Source: Kalmusia sp. IMI 367209 (lineage: Eukaryota > Ascomycota > Dothideomycetes > Pleosporales > Didymosphaeriaceae). Taken from it: 64,000 nt of DNA. Location: positions 620,001-684,000 of the forward strand of contig JAPEUQ010000004.1 of assembly GCA_027946365.1 (NCBI GenBank), given 5' to 3'. The position numbers and the translations under genes are program-made. The notes under the pieces were generated by a model. The model saw nothing but the letters and a program-made list of their open reading frames with translations. It did no database searches and was not told the origin of the DNA. Of this stretch, positions 10,953 through 21,171 are shown in pieces (the first letter of the stretch is position 1; the number at the start of each line of letters is the position of its first letter).

Positions 10953-11360
10953 TTAGCCACTCTTGCCTCCGCCACTTTTCGGCGCACTGCCCCCTCCACT
11001 CGTCTTCGTTCTAACGCCCTCCTGCGCCCCACCCTCTTGCTCGCCCCTCGGCTTGCTCACTTCGGGATTCGCCGGGCTAGCATTCAGCGGATCACCTTCT
11101 GCACTCTCTCCTTTGCCCTCTCTCTCAGTTGTCTTCTCTGCTGCCTCGGGGCTCGTCTTGTTTGGGTTGAAGGCCGCGTCCGAGGCTGCGGCTGCGTCGT
11201 CGGAGCCGGACTTAGAGTACTCGTTCGAGCGGGGCTTGAGCGAGTCCTTGTCTTGCGAGTCTTTGTTGGCGAGGCAAGGGGTCGTGGTGGTTATCCATCG
11301 CGGGTGAAACAGGGGAGTGCGTGGTATAGAGGCCCGTTGCAGGACGCGGCGGGTGAACAT
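10953..11360 (-). CDS. Mitochondrial-type conserved hypothetical protein
   Basis: The start at 11360 is preferred over an upstream in-frame ATG because it begins a classic mitochondrial presequence (MFTRRVLQRASIPRTPLFH, basic and Ser/Thr-rich, no acids), followed by a WITTTTPCLA region that could contain the cleavage site. The 135-residue product is otherwise low in complexity and hydrophilic: Ser/Asp/Lys-rich, then DDAAAASDAAFNPNKTSPEAAEK, then a Glu/Gly/Pro-rich tail ending in Gly/Ser/Lys runs. This composition, intrinsically disordered with Ala/Lys/Glu content, resembles stress-type hydrophilic proteins, but that is inference. Single exon. Confidence 0.65.
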   Translation of the reverse strand: MFTRRVLQRASIPRTPLFHPRWITTTTPCLANKDSQDKDSLKPRSNEYSKSGSDDAAAASDAAFNPNKTSPEAAEKTTEREGKGESAEGDPLNASPANPEVSKPRGEQEGGAQEGVRTKTSGGGSAPKSGGGKSG

Positions 11361-12770
11361 GGTGTTGTTTGGTAGGGTTGGGACGCGACTTAGATATCTG
11401 GGGTGCGAGAATAGCTCAATTGAGCAATTATGTAGAGCTATAAGCGATTTCAAAGTACTTGAGGGTTTGGGGCTTGGGAGCAGGAGAGGTAGCTTGGAGC
11501 TATGGTATGTCGTGAGCGAGGCCTGACGTCACTGCTTCCGCAAAATTAGCCGAGGCCGTCATCACGTGAGGCGATCAGAGACACTATCTACAATTGTCAT
11601 TGTGAGCACTCCTCTGACCGACCACTAAGAATGCTGCTTCCTCCCATTACCAAAGTTTGTTTGTGTTGATTATGATCCTCAACTGAGGCCTTTAGATCTT
11701 CCTCAAGAGCCTTAGGTTATATGGCTTCAAGCTGAACTTACAATCACAGGACAAGAGTTAGAGCATCATTCGTGCATGTATATATAATGTATCTCAAGGG
11801 AAATCATTAGACAAGACTCATTTTGCCCCAATAACTTAGCGGGAAGGATATTCAGTACTGATGGGTGTCCGCTGTGGGAAGTGAGGCTCGACATAATGCC
11901 ATGCAAGGACAAAGGGTAGATGGAGATCATGGGCCAGATCATTTGGACACGCGCTGGGACAGGTCGACTTCTATGCCGATAATGGACGAAGAGATCTACG
12001 CTGGACCCTGTCGAGCGGCCTTCTCCGAGAGGTCCTGCCAGCGATCTGTAGAGGGAACTGCTTCGATATCGCTTCTGAGCCCCCACTTCCCCACCAAGAC
12101 CCACACACTCGACATCTCGAACATGGTAATTAAACAACACGACGGGCAGCTTCTTGCTGATGTTGAACTTGATCAGTAAACAACCGAAGTGCCGTCACCC
12201 TTAGAAGAACGTTATTCCCGGCTTTGGCATGTCACCCGGAACCGCGCGTACCGAACTTTCAGGACACCCCACCTATGAATTTCTTTAAGCAGCCCAATTG
12301 ACATCGATTTTACTTTACCCTCCTGCCATAACTAGCTAGCATTTCCGATTCTAGCGCCGCTCGTCACGGCATCAGCTTTAGGGCTTGCTGCCTAATCCAC
12401 AACTGTATAAATATCATTGGCCTGAGGCCTCGACTTCCAAAAATTTCACGTCGCCCGCAAGACCAGAAACACAGTACCAGAAATCCTCCTTCTTTGAGGT
12501 AGGTGCTTTCGATCCCCTGAAACCATGGTAAGCAGCTGTATTCGCGTGTTTTGTTGAAAGTTTTTTTAGTCGGATGTGCTCACGCCGTTCTGTATAGAAA
12601 CGAATATTTGACGATGACTTGAGCGCGCAACGCCGCATCAGGAGCGAACAACGTCCTTCAGTCGAATCCGTGAACAGCATAGACTGTACTCAACCGCCAA
12701 CGCGGCCTGTCTGTCCCCGTTAGAAAACAAAGAATCAGCTCAACAAACAACCCACCATAAAACATTCGTC
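11361..12770. other. Divergent promoter region
   Basis: Separates the minus-strand mitochondrial-type gene and the plus-strand MOSC reductase. It contains a 12-bp perfect palindrome GCTCAATTGAGC at 11414-11425, a CRE at 11524-11531 and a CACGTG at 11563-11568. No credible gene found. Confidence 0.5.
11524..11531. promoter_or_regulatory. CRE/ATF-type bZIP site
   Basis: TGACGTCA, the perfect palindromic CRE bound by fungal Atf1-type bZIP regulators, is 164 bp upstream of the start at 11360. A CACGTG follows 32 bp away. Function is inferred from motif and position only. Confidence 0.4.
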
Positions 12771-14465
12771 ATGGCCATCGCACCCACCCCCTGGACCCCG
12801 CCTCCTCGCCCGGACCCTGAATCTCTCAAAAATCCACCTCCTTTCAATCCCATTCCTCTGATTCACCTCCGCACCGGCAAGATCCGCCCCGTCTTCTCCA
12901 AACCAGGCATGACCTCCGCCATCCATAAGGCACCCATCCCATTCCCCATCACCATCGCCACAGCGGGCATCGTAGGTGATGAACACGCCTACCTCCCGCA
13001 TCGCTCCCCCGACAAAGCGATCCACCATTACTCGTCGGCGCATTACGCGCGCTGGGCCGCTGAGATTCCCGAGAGTGCTCACATCTTCAAGCCGGGGGCG
13101 TTCGGTGAGAATCTGTTCAGCGACGAGTTAGATGAGGCGAGTGTTTGCATTGGCGACAAGGTGCGGATAGGGGGCGTGCTGTTGGAGGTCAGCGAGCCGA
13201 GGGCCCCGTGCTATAAACTGAATCACCGGTTCCAGGTGAAGAACATGGCGAATCGAGTTCAAACGCTTCTCCGCAGCGGTTGGTTGTACCGCGTCCTGGA
13301 ATCCGGCGTCGTAGATGAGGGAGCTGAGATTGAGCTCGTGGAACGCGTGCATCCGGAATGGACTGTGGCTAGGGTCGCGTATTATTTGTTCCTCGAGAGG
13401 GATAATGTGGAGATGAATAGGCAAATCGTCCAGCTAGCCGAGTTGGGCGAGGATATCAAGGGGAGATTCGAGTTGAGGCTCCAGAAGGGTGAGCTAGAGG
13501 ATCAAGCGGGGAGGTTATTCGGGGGAGAAGAGGAGAAGATGGATACGTGGAATGAGTATCGGCTCGTTGAAAAAAGGAAAGAAACCAGTTCCATCACAGC
13601 ATTCGTCTTCGAAGCCGCAGAACCCATGCAAGAAGGGGACATCAAGCCCGTCGAACCAGGGAGCCACGTGCGGCTCAAGCTGGGCGGGAAACTAGTCAGA
13701 GCGTACTCGGTCGTAGGCGGCACGACCAAGCGCTTCGAGCTCGGCATTGCGCTCGATCCCGACAGTCGAGGGGGCTCCAAGTACATGCATATTGAGACCA
13801 AAGTCGGCGACGTACTTACCATCGGCCGCATCACGGCGTCCTTTCCGCTCGCTGCAGACGCAGACAAGCATGTCATTATCGCGGGCGGGATCGGTATCAC
13901 TGCTTTCCTCGCCGCGGCCGAGTACCTGCGAGCCACGAAGCAAAAGTACGAATTGCACTTCGCCGTCTCTTCCGAGGTGCCGTTTGCCGCACAGATCGAG
14001 GCCCTAGGAGCCAACGCGAAGATATACAACAAGGCTCTCGGCCAGCGCTTGGATCTCAAGTCCATCATCGCGGGCGCGGACCCCGCAACGCATGTCTACT
14101 CTTGCGGGCCCGAGCGCCTTATGGATGCCGTGGCCGCCGTTGCGAAGGAGTATGGTATGCCCGACGCCTCAGTGCACTTTGAGCAGTTCACCGTGACGAC
14201 CTCGGGAGATCCGTTCACGGCCGAGCTGAAGCAGAGTGGGAAGACGCTTGACGTGGGACCCACGCAATCGCTGCTTGATGTGCTGAGGTCCGTCGGTATG
14301 GACATCGATTCCTCGTGCGAAGTTGGAAACTGCGGAACATGCAGGGTAGACGTGTGCTCAGGGCGCGTGGAGCATCGAGGAACAGGTCTGGGGAATGACG
14401 AGAAGAAAGGAAGTCTGCTTAGTTGCGTTAGTCGGGGGATCGGAAAGATTGTGTTGGACTTGTAA
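12771..14465 (+). CDS. MOSC domain fused to phthalate-dioxygenase-type reductase (FMN/FAD, NAD, 2Fe-2S)
   Basis: One exon encodes 564 residues with the domain order of a YiiM-like MOSC protein joined to an iron-sulfur flavin reductase. Residues about 60-195 are MOSC, with the invariant-type Cys147 in the APCYK motif. Residues 198-240 match the short helical 3-alpha segment that follows MOSC in YiiM proteins. Residues 258-470 are the ferredoxin-reductase module: RAYSVV (311-316) for flavin, AGGIGITAF (371-379) and CGPE (445-448) for pyridine nucleotide. Residues 485-564 form a plant-type ferredoxin with C516, C521, C524 and C552. MOSC domains handle molybdenum cofactor sulfur or reduce N-hydroxylated compounds, so an NAD(P)H-driven, self-contained molybdoenzyme is the likely role. 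It is probably cytosolic; no targeting signal is seen. Confidence 0.88.
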   Translation: MAIAPTPWTPPPRPDPESLKNPPPFNPIPLIHLRTGKIRPVFSKPGMTSAIHKAPIPFPITIATAGIVGDEHAYLPHRSPDKAIHHYSSAHYARWAAEIPESAHIFKPGAFGENLFSDELDEASVCIGDKVRIGGVLLEVSEPRAPCYKLNHRFQVKNMANRVQTLLRSGWLYRVLESGVVDEGAEIELVERVHPEWTVARVAYYLFLERDNVEMNRQIVQLAELGEDIKGRFELRLQKGELEDQAGRLFGGEEEKMDTWNEYRLVEKRKETSSITAFVFEAAEPMQEGDIKPVEPGSHVRLKLGGKLVRAYSVVGGTTKRFELGIALDPDSRGGSKYMHIETKVGDVLTIGRITASFPLAADADKHVIIAGGIGITAFLAAAEYLRATKQKYELHFAVSSEVPFAAQIEALGANAKIYNKALGQRLDLKSIIAGADPATHVYSCGPERLMDAVAAVAKEYGMPDASVHFEQFTVTTSGDPFTAELKQSGKTLDVGPTQSLLDVLRSVGMDIDSSCEVGNCGTCRVDVCSGRVEHRGTGLGNDEKKGSLLSCVSRGIGKIVLDL

Positions 14466-14785
14466 CCTTGGAACGCTATCAAAGAAGTCGGGCACGCTGG
14501 TTTTGGAACGTTGGTATGAACTTATTATATGGAATTTCTTTTTGAGCATGCTGGTATCATACAGCCAATCCGCTCTGAATGCGGTATTATGCAAAACCCG
14601 ACCTGTAACGCCTTGCCATGCCATACTATGCTTCTTGCCGAACCCCTTTCACCATAGATATGCACATCGAATCGAAATTCTCGTCTTCAGTCGTCCCAGC
14701 GCATATTCAGCACCAGCCCCTGCACCTCCTCCGCACTCAGGGGATGCTTCCTCTCCACCTCTCGCGTCCGTTCGCCTTCGAATAG

Positions 14786-15075
14786 TCACATTCCAACTGC
14801 CTGGCCGTAGGCCTCTGCTGCAAGCGGCCAGCCAAGAATTAAACCAGCCATGGGCATGACACTGCCAATTGTTAGAACTTGAATCATAGAAGGCAGGAGG
14901 AAGTATATCCGGGGAGTGCTTACAAAGTGCCTGTCCTTCCAATGCGCTTAAAGTAAAGGCTGTAGTCGACAGCATGCGGCTTCATGGAGACCGGATTTCT
15001 CGCGAATGGGTGCGGCTCAGTGAGGTAGCGCGCAGCCGTGCGGAACATGCCCAAGTTCTGAGTCGGGGAAGGCAT
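14786..15075 (-). CDS. Small mitochondrial-type membrane protein; stop codon in readthrough context
   Basis: Exons are 15075-14924 and 14861-14789, plus the TGA at 14788-14786, with a 62-bp intron (GTAAGC..CAG). The 75-residue product begins MPSPTQNLGMFRTAARYL, continues with basic EPHPFARNPVSMKPH and DYSLYFKRIGR segments and ends in one hydrophobic helix (VMPMAGLILGWPLAAEAY). Size and layout resemble small accessory subunits of mitochondrial inner-membrane complexes, but I cannot assign it. The terminator reads TGA-CTA. The same frame then stays open for 32 more charged, protein-like codons (LFEGERTREVERK..) to a second TGA at 14689-14687. Either translation reads through to a 108-residue form, or a longer ancestral protein was recently shortened. 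Confidence 0.65.
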
Positions 15076-16304
15076 TTCGAAGATGTGTTTTTTTATGTGG
15101 TTCGCTCGTAAGAGGAGAGAGATGTGAGCTATAGAGCGATGATAAGAGTGTAGATTAGACCGTAGTCTTATATTCGTAAAAGTAGTTTGATTGATTGAGA
15201 TTGTTGGTGGAGTGGAGTTAGACCGATGTCTATATGCTTTCCGTCTAGATGTGGATGTGAATGCTGAGTGGAGAATGAGGCAGTCACTGGGCAGCGTCAC
15301 AGAAAGATATATACGAGGTGAGCAAAGGAAAGACTCGGATCGTCAATCGTCGAGCTGCCTCAGACTCATCGTACCACACGATTATCACGCGAGACTGCGT
15401 CGCTCGTAGAACCGATTCATTACCGTGCTGAGTGTCCAGCCTTACGCTCTCGCTTACCCAACGCGCACGCTGCCGCACGGCATGACCAGGCGCAAATTCG
15501 ACAAATGGCCATTTTGAGTAAATTATTTACGGAGGATCAGTTTAGCGGGCAGAGTGCGGGACTGTAGTTGGTTAGTCGAGTGGTTTGGGGGACGATCTGG
15601 GCGCGGGCGATGTGGCGCGGCGCTGCGTCGCGAGAGAGTGGTGTGATGGTGTCGTGAAGGCGGCCTTGGGGTGCTCGGCAGCCGCCGACGGCACGAGGGA
15701 AGCGAGCGGCCACGTGCGACGCCTGAGAATCGTGTGATATTTTCGTCTCGCCATGCAGCGCAACGGATTGCGGGATGACGCAGAGCAGAACTTTTCTGAG
15801 CTGCGAATTTCTACGATTCTTCCCGTAATCGCATTTACGTTGTTTGCGATTGGCCGGCTGTCTGTCTGATATTCTGCAGGGACTCTTGTAGCTCTTCATG
15901 TGGTCGAATGTGAGAAATTCTTTTGCTCGTTTTCACGCTGAATGCTTTCTTGTCGTAGAGAGCATTCGGAGTGCTGAAGCGTGGAGTCGGTGGCCGGCGT
16001 ATACTGCCACAGAACACTCCTCAGATGTCACTTCGAGCACAATGCGATGCAACTTCTGTAGAACAATACTCGTAAAAGAAATTTGAAGGGTATCCAACGC
16101 TATCTGAAAGAGAGATTCCTAAACATTACCCTTACAACCCGGCTGTCTAGACAGCAAAGAGCTCGTCGAAAAGGTAGTCGACCCCCGCTCGTTCACGCTC
16201 GTTCACGCTCGTTCATCCTCGTTCAACCCCCACCCAGGCAAGGCAAAGCCATCCCCGCACGTATCACCAACCCCATATCATTTCCCACGACACCCTTACA
16301 TCAC
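15076..16304. other. Intergenic
   Basis: Promoter of the small minus-strand gene on the left and 3' flank of FMP52 on the right. Apart from a short 10-bp tandem repeat at 16187 nothing is recognised. Confidence 0.5.
16187..16226. repeat. 10-bp tandem repeat, 4 copies
   Basis: Unit GCTCGTTCAC occurs at 16187 and 16197 exactly, then twice more with one or two changes (16207, 16217). It lies just beyond the 3' end of FMP52. Confidence 0.8.
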
Positions 16305-17049
16305 CTACTCCCTCCCCAACTTCTCGATCTCTCCCTGCCCGACTTCCCACAAACCCGCCTCCTTCCCTTCCTCCACACACCTAAGCCCAGCGACCACCGC
16401 CGCCTTCCCAATTACCCCCGCCTCATTGACCCAAAAGTCCGTCAACTTCGGACTGATCTTCCTCAGCACACCCGCGAACCCCCTGATCACCGCTTCCGCA
16501 GGCCTACTCTCCTCCCTCGTGCCCTGGATCAAGCCCGGCCGCAAGATGACCGTGTGCTTGAACCCCAACTCCTTGACCTTATCTTCCAATTGGCCCTTCA
16601 TCTTCGTATACGGAAACATGGAGCTCGACGTTGCGCCAGCCGTGGAGATCAAGACGTAGCACTCAACGCCGGCGTCCTTTGCCGCCTTCGCCAGGTCGTA
16701 GTTCAGGTCGAGGTCGATCTTGCGCTGCGCTTCCACGCTCCCTGCAGCCCCCTTGGTCGTGCCCAGGGCCGAGAGGAAGATTTTGGGGTTCGATTCGCGC
16801 GGGAATTGCGAGGGCCATTTGTCCGTCTCTGCGCTAGGGATGTGGAATAGCTTTGTGGAGGCGGTCGGGTTGGGCGGGGACCGCCGCGCGTAGGCGTACA
16901 CGGAGGTTATGCTGGGGTGCGCGAGAAGCGTGGAAAGAATGTGTGAGCCCTGAGTCTATCAGTATACAGCGGGTATTCTGCTTTGCTGTCGCGAATGAGG
17001 GGGGACATACGACGAGGCCGGTACTTCCGGCGAGGGCGACGGTCGTCAT
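16305..17049 (-). CDS. FMP52: FMP52-type mitochondrial NAD(P)-binding protein
   Basis: Two exons, 17049-17011 and 16949-16305, with a 61-bp intron (GTATGT..CAG), encode 227 residues. The N-terminus MTTVALAGSTGLVG is the glycine-rich Rossmann loop, split by the intron, followed by SHILSTLLAHPSITSVYAYARR, the beta-alpha-beta unit of atypical short-chain dehydrogenases. Further family signs are IFLSALGTTKGAAGS, VLISTAGATSSSMFPYTKMKGQLE (Y..K catalytic-type pair) and TVILRPGLIQGTREESR. Length and motifs agree with yeast Fmp52, which is found in the mitochondrial outer membrane and whose reaction is unknown. Early intron position inside the glycine loop is common in filamentous fungi. Confidence 0.88.
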
Positions 17050-17590
17050 TGCTGCTCACGAGTTGGTCTCAAGGAGACAATAGATGTCGAACTAGGTGAG
17101 TGGGAAGACGGTAAGTATATACAGGGGAACGGCGGTCAAAAGCGCGCGGTCGTTGCGAAGACCTCTCTGTTCGGGGTTTCGTCCGCACGTCATGCACGAG
17201 CCTTGCCGAGGCGGCGATACGCGGGGACAAAGACATCGGGCAACAGAGCGTCGGTACGCTGGCTACTCTCCGCGGAGGCAATTTGCTGCAACATCTTCAC
17301 GAATGCTTCGTCAGAGTCGCGCATGATTGTTCTCTGACCAAGCGCTTGCAGCGAGAGTGGTCAGCAGTTGTGAGATTTGTACTGGCCAATCAGCAGGGAG
17401 ACGAGTCTGGGTGACAAAAGAGTAGATGAAGTAGGTTCACTTGGGCAAGCGAGTCCGGATGTTGAAATATTCGATTCGAATGACTAGTTGAGCTTACCAA
17501 ATGCCAGATCTACGCTGTTATGCCAATATCAAACTTCGTACAGCTTCCACCCTGCACATTCCCTACCACCGCCCCCTTCCCTACCAGCCC
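17050..17590. other. Intergenic, FMP52 promoter
   Basis: Upstream region of FMP52 and 3' flank of the phosphoglycerate dehydrogenase gene, both on the minus strand. Nothing further seen. Confidence 0.5.
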
Positions 17591-19490
17591 TTATAAAACC
17601 ACCAAACTCGCCTCCAACGCGCCCTCAGGGCTGATCAACCCCTCGACGACCTCTGCTGTAACATTGCCTTCCACCCCCAAAATCATGAGGGCTTCTTTGC
17701 CATTCGCATTTCCACCTTCATCGGCATCATGCAACGGCGCCACATTCATAAACTTGATATTCACCCCCGCCTTCCCTAACAAATTCCCCACATACCCAAT
17801 CTTGCCTACGGAATCGAAGTTCCGGCAGATGAGTAAAGTGCCTTGAGGCACGAATTCTCCACTGAACCGGTCGAGGCGCGAGATGAAGGGCTTGTTGCCA
17901 GAGACGAAACCTTGGATGACTTGTTCTGAGGGAGCGGGTTCTTGTGCGGACTGTTGCGGGTTAGGAGACAATTGCGCTTGGCCTGGTGCCGGCGGTTGTT
18001 GCTGTGGCTTGCGCGTCGAGAGGGGCGAGACGGACCGGCTGCCTCGTGCCTGCGAGGTTGAGCGAGAGGCACGCGCACGCAGCGTGATAAACGAGCTATA
18101 GGGTTTATCGTCGACGTTCTCACGGCTACGTTGTTCATTGATGAGAATACCGCGTTCCTTCGCGAGCAGCTCCGCGTTAACGATATTGATGTTGAGCGTT
18201 TCGCTAATGGGGGAGAGGAGTCCCTTCACCAGCGCGGCGAACAGAGGCTTAGTCGTGTTGAGCTCTGCAAGGGCGCCTTCGTAGGTGATATCGAACGTAG
18301 TGCGGAAGGATGCGGCATTGACTTTGCCGGAGTAGTGCTGTGTGTAGAGGGAGCCCATTCTCTCGACGAGTGTGACGAAAGGCTGGAGCGTGCGGTATTC
18401 TTCAGGGAGAATGATGGGGGCGTTGACTGCGGAACGGGGAAGCTCGCCGGAGAGGATTGAGACAACCTGTTCGCAGACATCTATTGAAACATTTTCCTGT
18501 GCTTCTTTCGTGGAGGCTCCAAGATGAGGTGTTGCGACGACTTTGGGGTGGGCGATTAGGCGGCTTGCAGAGGATTCGGCTTCTGGAGGCTCTGAGGTGA
18601 AGACGTCGATTCCGGCACCTGCTATAGTTCCAGCGTCTAATGCTTCGACAAGGGCATCTTCGTCAATCATGCCTCCTCTCGCAACATTCAAGATTCGAGC
18701 GGTTGGCTTCATTGTTGCCAGCTCAGTTCTGCTGATCATGCCTTTGGTAGATGCTATCAGAGGCGTGTGAAGGGTCAAAAAGTCAGCTTGCCTAAGAAGC
18801 TCGGCAAGACTGGGTAACAAAGTGACAGACGCTGCTGCTGCTAGACTTTCGTTCGCATACGGGTCAAAGGCGATTAAACGCATACCAAAGCCATTGGCAA
18901 TCCTAGCTACCGTGAGACCAACTAATACTCTGTCAGCTAATGTAGTTTCAAAGAGTTCAGCTACGTGACTTGCCTTTTCCCAATCCAACAATAGCCAGTG
19001 TCTTTCCCTTAGCTTCAATGCCTGTAAGTCGACTTCGCTCCCACTTCCCTGCCTTGATACTTTGACTCGCATCCGCTACATTTCGAGCGACCGCCATCAT
19101 AACTACAATTATTAGCGACCATCAGTCAGACTTTTTGTACCACTTACGTGCAATGGTATGTTCGGCCGCAGCATTGATATTCCCACTCGGCGAGTTGACG
19201 ACAATGATACCGAGCGAAGTTGCGGTTTTTACATCCACGTTGTCCACACCCACACCAGCTCTCGCAACGACTTTGAGCTTCTTAGCCGCGCCTAGAAGAT
19301 CCGCTGTGACTTTAGTTTCCGATCTAACAATAAGAGCCTCGTAGTCCCCAATAATTGCTTTTAGCTCCTCCGCACTCAGCCCTTTCTTCTCATCGACCTC
19401 AAAACCCTCCTTGAGCAGCGCCAGGCCATCCGGTGAGACCTTCTCAGGAATCAACACCTTGGGCCGCGAATTGTACGTCTCGATAGCCAT
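17591..19490 (-). CDS. SER3: D-3-phosphoglycerate dehydrogenase (serine biosynthesis)
   Basis: Three exons, 19490-19148, 19102-18974 and 18921-17591, encode 600 residues. The enzyme oxidises 3-phosphoglycerate with NAD as the first step of serine synthesis in the cytosol. Visible signs are the N-terminal substrate domain (LIVRSETKVT, ARAGVGVDNVD), the Rossmann loop GLGKVGLTVA across the second intron, RGGMIDEDAL and PHLGASTKEAQ near the catalytic His, then the ASB domain and a C-terminal ACT domain (GKIGYVGNLLGKAGVNIKFM), the usual serine feedback site. The second intron (18922-18973, 52 bp) starts with GCAAGT, so it is a GC-AG intron. A Pro/Gln-rich stretch of about 45 residues (KPQQQPPAPGQAQLSPNPQQ) interrupts the ASB domain; yeast Ser3 (469 residues) is much shorter. 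Confidence 0.93.
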
Positions 19491-20113
19491 GCTAAAAGCG
19501 AAGGCAGATTCAGGATGTAGGACTAGGTTAAATGAGTGATGAGTGCTACTGTTGTCGTTATGAAGGTTAACGGGAGTGAGCAACGGGTAAGTGGGGAGTT
19601 TATGAGAATGGACACGTGGGCCAGACACAACATGAAGTCCGCGGTCGGCCGTCTTGCAGATGCAATTCATCAGCTGCTGCTCTTTGTATGGTACCTTGGA
19701 AAGGAACGCTTGCTGTATTGGGTAAAAGCCGCTACCCCGCCCCCGCAAACCCCACGGATTACGCCACCGACGCTGTCAAATGGTGCAGTAAACAGTGAAG
19801 AAGCGTGCGAGTGCGTAGCGAGGCAAACGGCCGCGGATTTGTCAATGCGATAAGTTCGAAGTGTGAAGTCTGAGGATAACGAGTGAGAAGCGAAGTCGGC
19901 GCTGTAGATAACAGTCATTCGGGGAGCACGCTGATGTGAACAGGTTAAAGGTGGCGTAGAACTCTTCTTGTATATTTTTTTCCAAAGTCTATCTGCTATG
20001 AGGCCATCGATGTAAGTTTAGCACCCGTATGTGAAGATGTGGTCATTTCCGGTTGGAGGTTTTTGCTTGTTGAGGCGCCGTCATGAACTCGTGTACCTCT
20101 GTACCCCTCTACC
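19491..20113. other. Intergenic, phosphoglycerate dehydrogenase promoter
   Basis: Upstream region of the dehydrogenase gene. I looked for a perfect Gcn4/CpcA site (TGASTCA) and did not find one; TGAGTGA at about 19531 is only a near match. Confidence 0.5.
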
Positions 20114-21171
20114 TTACCAGTTGGAACGTGTCTTGAGCTTCTCATTCTGCACGACCTCGATCCAGTAACCGTCGGGATCTAAATCGGTGTCAGCAACAAC
20201 CACTGTAGCGTCGGGAGAAACATACCGAGGACGAAGGCGATATTCTTCATTCGGCCATCGGTGAGCCTCTTCTTCCAATTGACTTTCTTCTCCTCGAATC
20301 GTGCGCAAGCAGCGTCAAGATCATCGACAGTGATGCAGATGTGCCCAAAGCCTTGTGGTTCAGCGTTGCCGTCGTGGTACTTGAAGTTGGGGTCTTTCTC
20401 CGTGCCGTAGTTCCACGTCAACTCAAGCAAGCCTTCTTGGTTGGCAGTCGCACTGACACCCTCAGGCGTCGACTCGTTGGCTGGTGCACCGTATCCTAGG
20501 AAGTACAGATTGAAGCCGTTCTTCTCGTTCTCTGACGTACGCTTGAGCTGCATCCCCATGACGTCCTTGTAGAAATTGAGCGACTTCTCTGCGTCCTTGA
20601 CACGGATCATGGTGTGATTCAAGCGATATGTGCTTGTGTCTGTCTCCTTCTCATTCTCCGTCTGCTCCAGCTGCTTCTGCCCAATGACCTCAACCCAATA
20701 GCCATCAGGGTCCAGCGCGAAGGCAATGTGGCGCATCCTGCCGTCCGTCAATTTCTTTTGGAATTTATATCCCGCATCTTCTAACCGCTGGCATGCTGCC
20801 TGTATATTATCGACCGAGATGCACAGGTGGCCGAAGCCGCGCGGGTCTGTGTTGCCGTTCGCGATCTTGTAATTGGGGTCGTCCTCAGTGCCATAGTTGT
20901 GCGTCAGCTCGACGATGCCCTCGCGGTCTGTCCAGTGATTTCCATGCGATAAGGCTTTTGGGCTGTCGTACGCGAGGAAATAAAGGTCGAACTTGGCATC
21001 GGGGTTGGGCAGCTTTTGGATCAGCTTCATTCCCAGGAACTCGTAAAACTCGACCGATCGCTTGGGATCTTTCACCCGGATCCTAGCTTGTCAGAGGCAG
21101 TAGATGCGACGTGCATTGACGGCTACCTACATGGAGTGATTGAGCTTGTACTTGGTCGGGTCGGTCGCCAT
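20114..21171 (-). CDS. GLO1: Glyoxalase I (lactoylglutathione lyase), tandem two-domain form
   Basis: Three exons, 21171-21131, 21082-20226 and 20178-20114, encode 320 residues. The enzyme turns the methylglyoxal-glutathione hemithioacetal into S-lactoylglutathione in the cytosol. Two full glyoxalase domains follow each other, as in yeast Glo1: each has LNH(S/T)MIRVKD, a G-(I/L)-(V/L)-ELT-(H/W)-NYGTE metal-ligand strand, GFGH(L/I)CI(S/T)VD and ALDPDGYWVEV or its C-terminal equivalent. The domains meet at about residue 165. The introns split the first MIRVKD motif and the final DPDGYW motif; all three exons join in frame (GTAGGT..TAG and GTATGT..TAG). The last exon supplies only 21 residues. 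Confidence 0.95.

Noticed and set aside
13502..14068. 188-codon open frame on the minus strand
   Set aside because: Mirror of the MOSC reductase gene in another frame.
16083..16850. 255-codon open frame on the plus strand
   Set aside because: Antisense to FMP52; low-complexity Arg/Pro/Leu content without family likeness.
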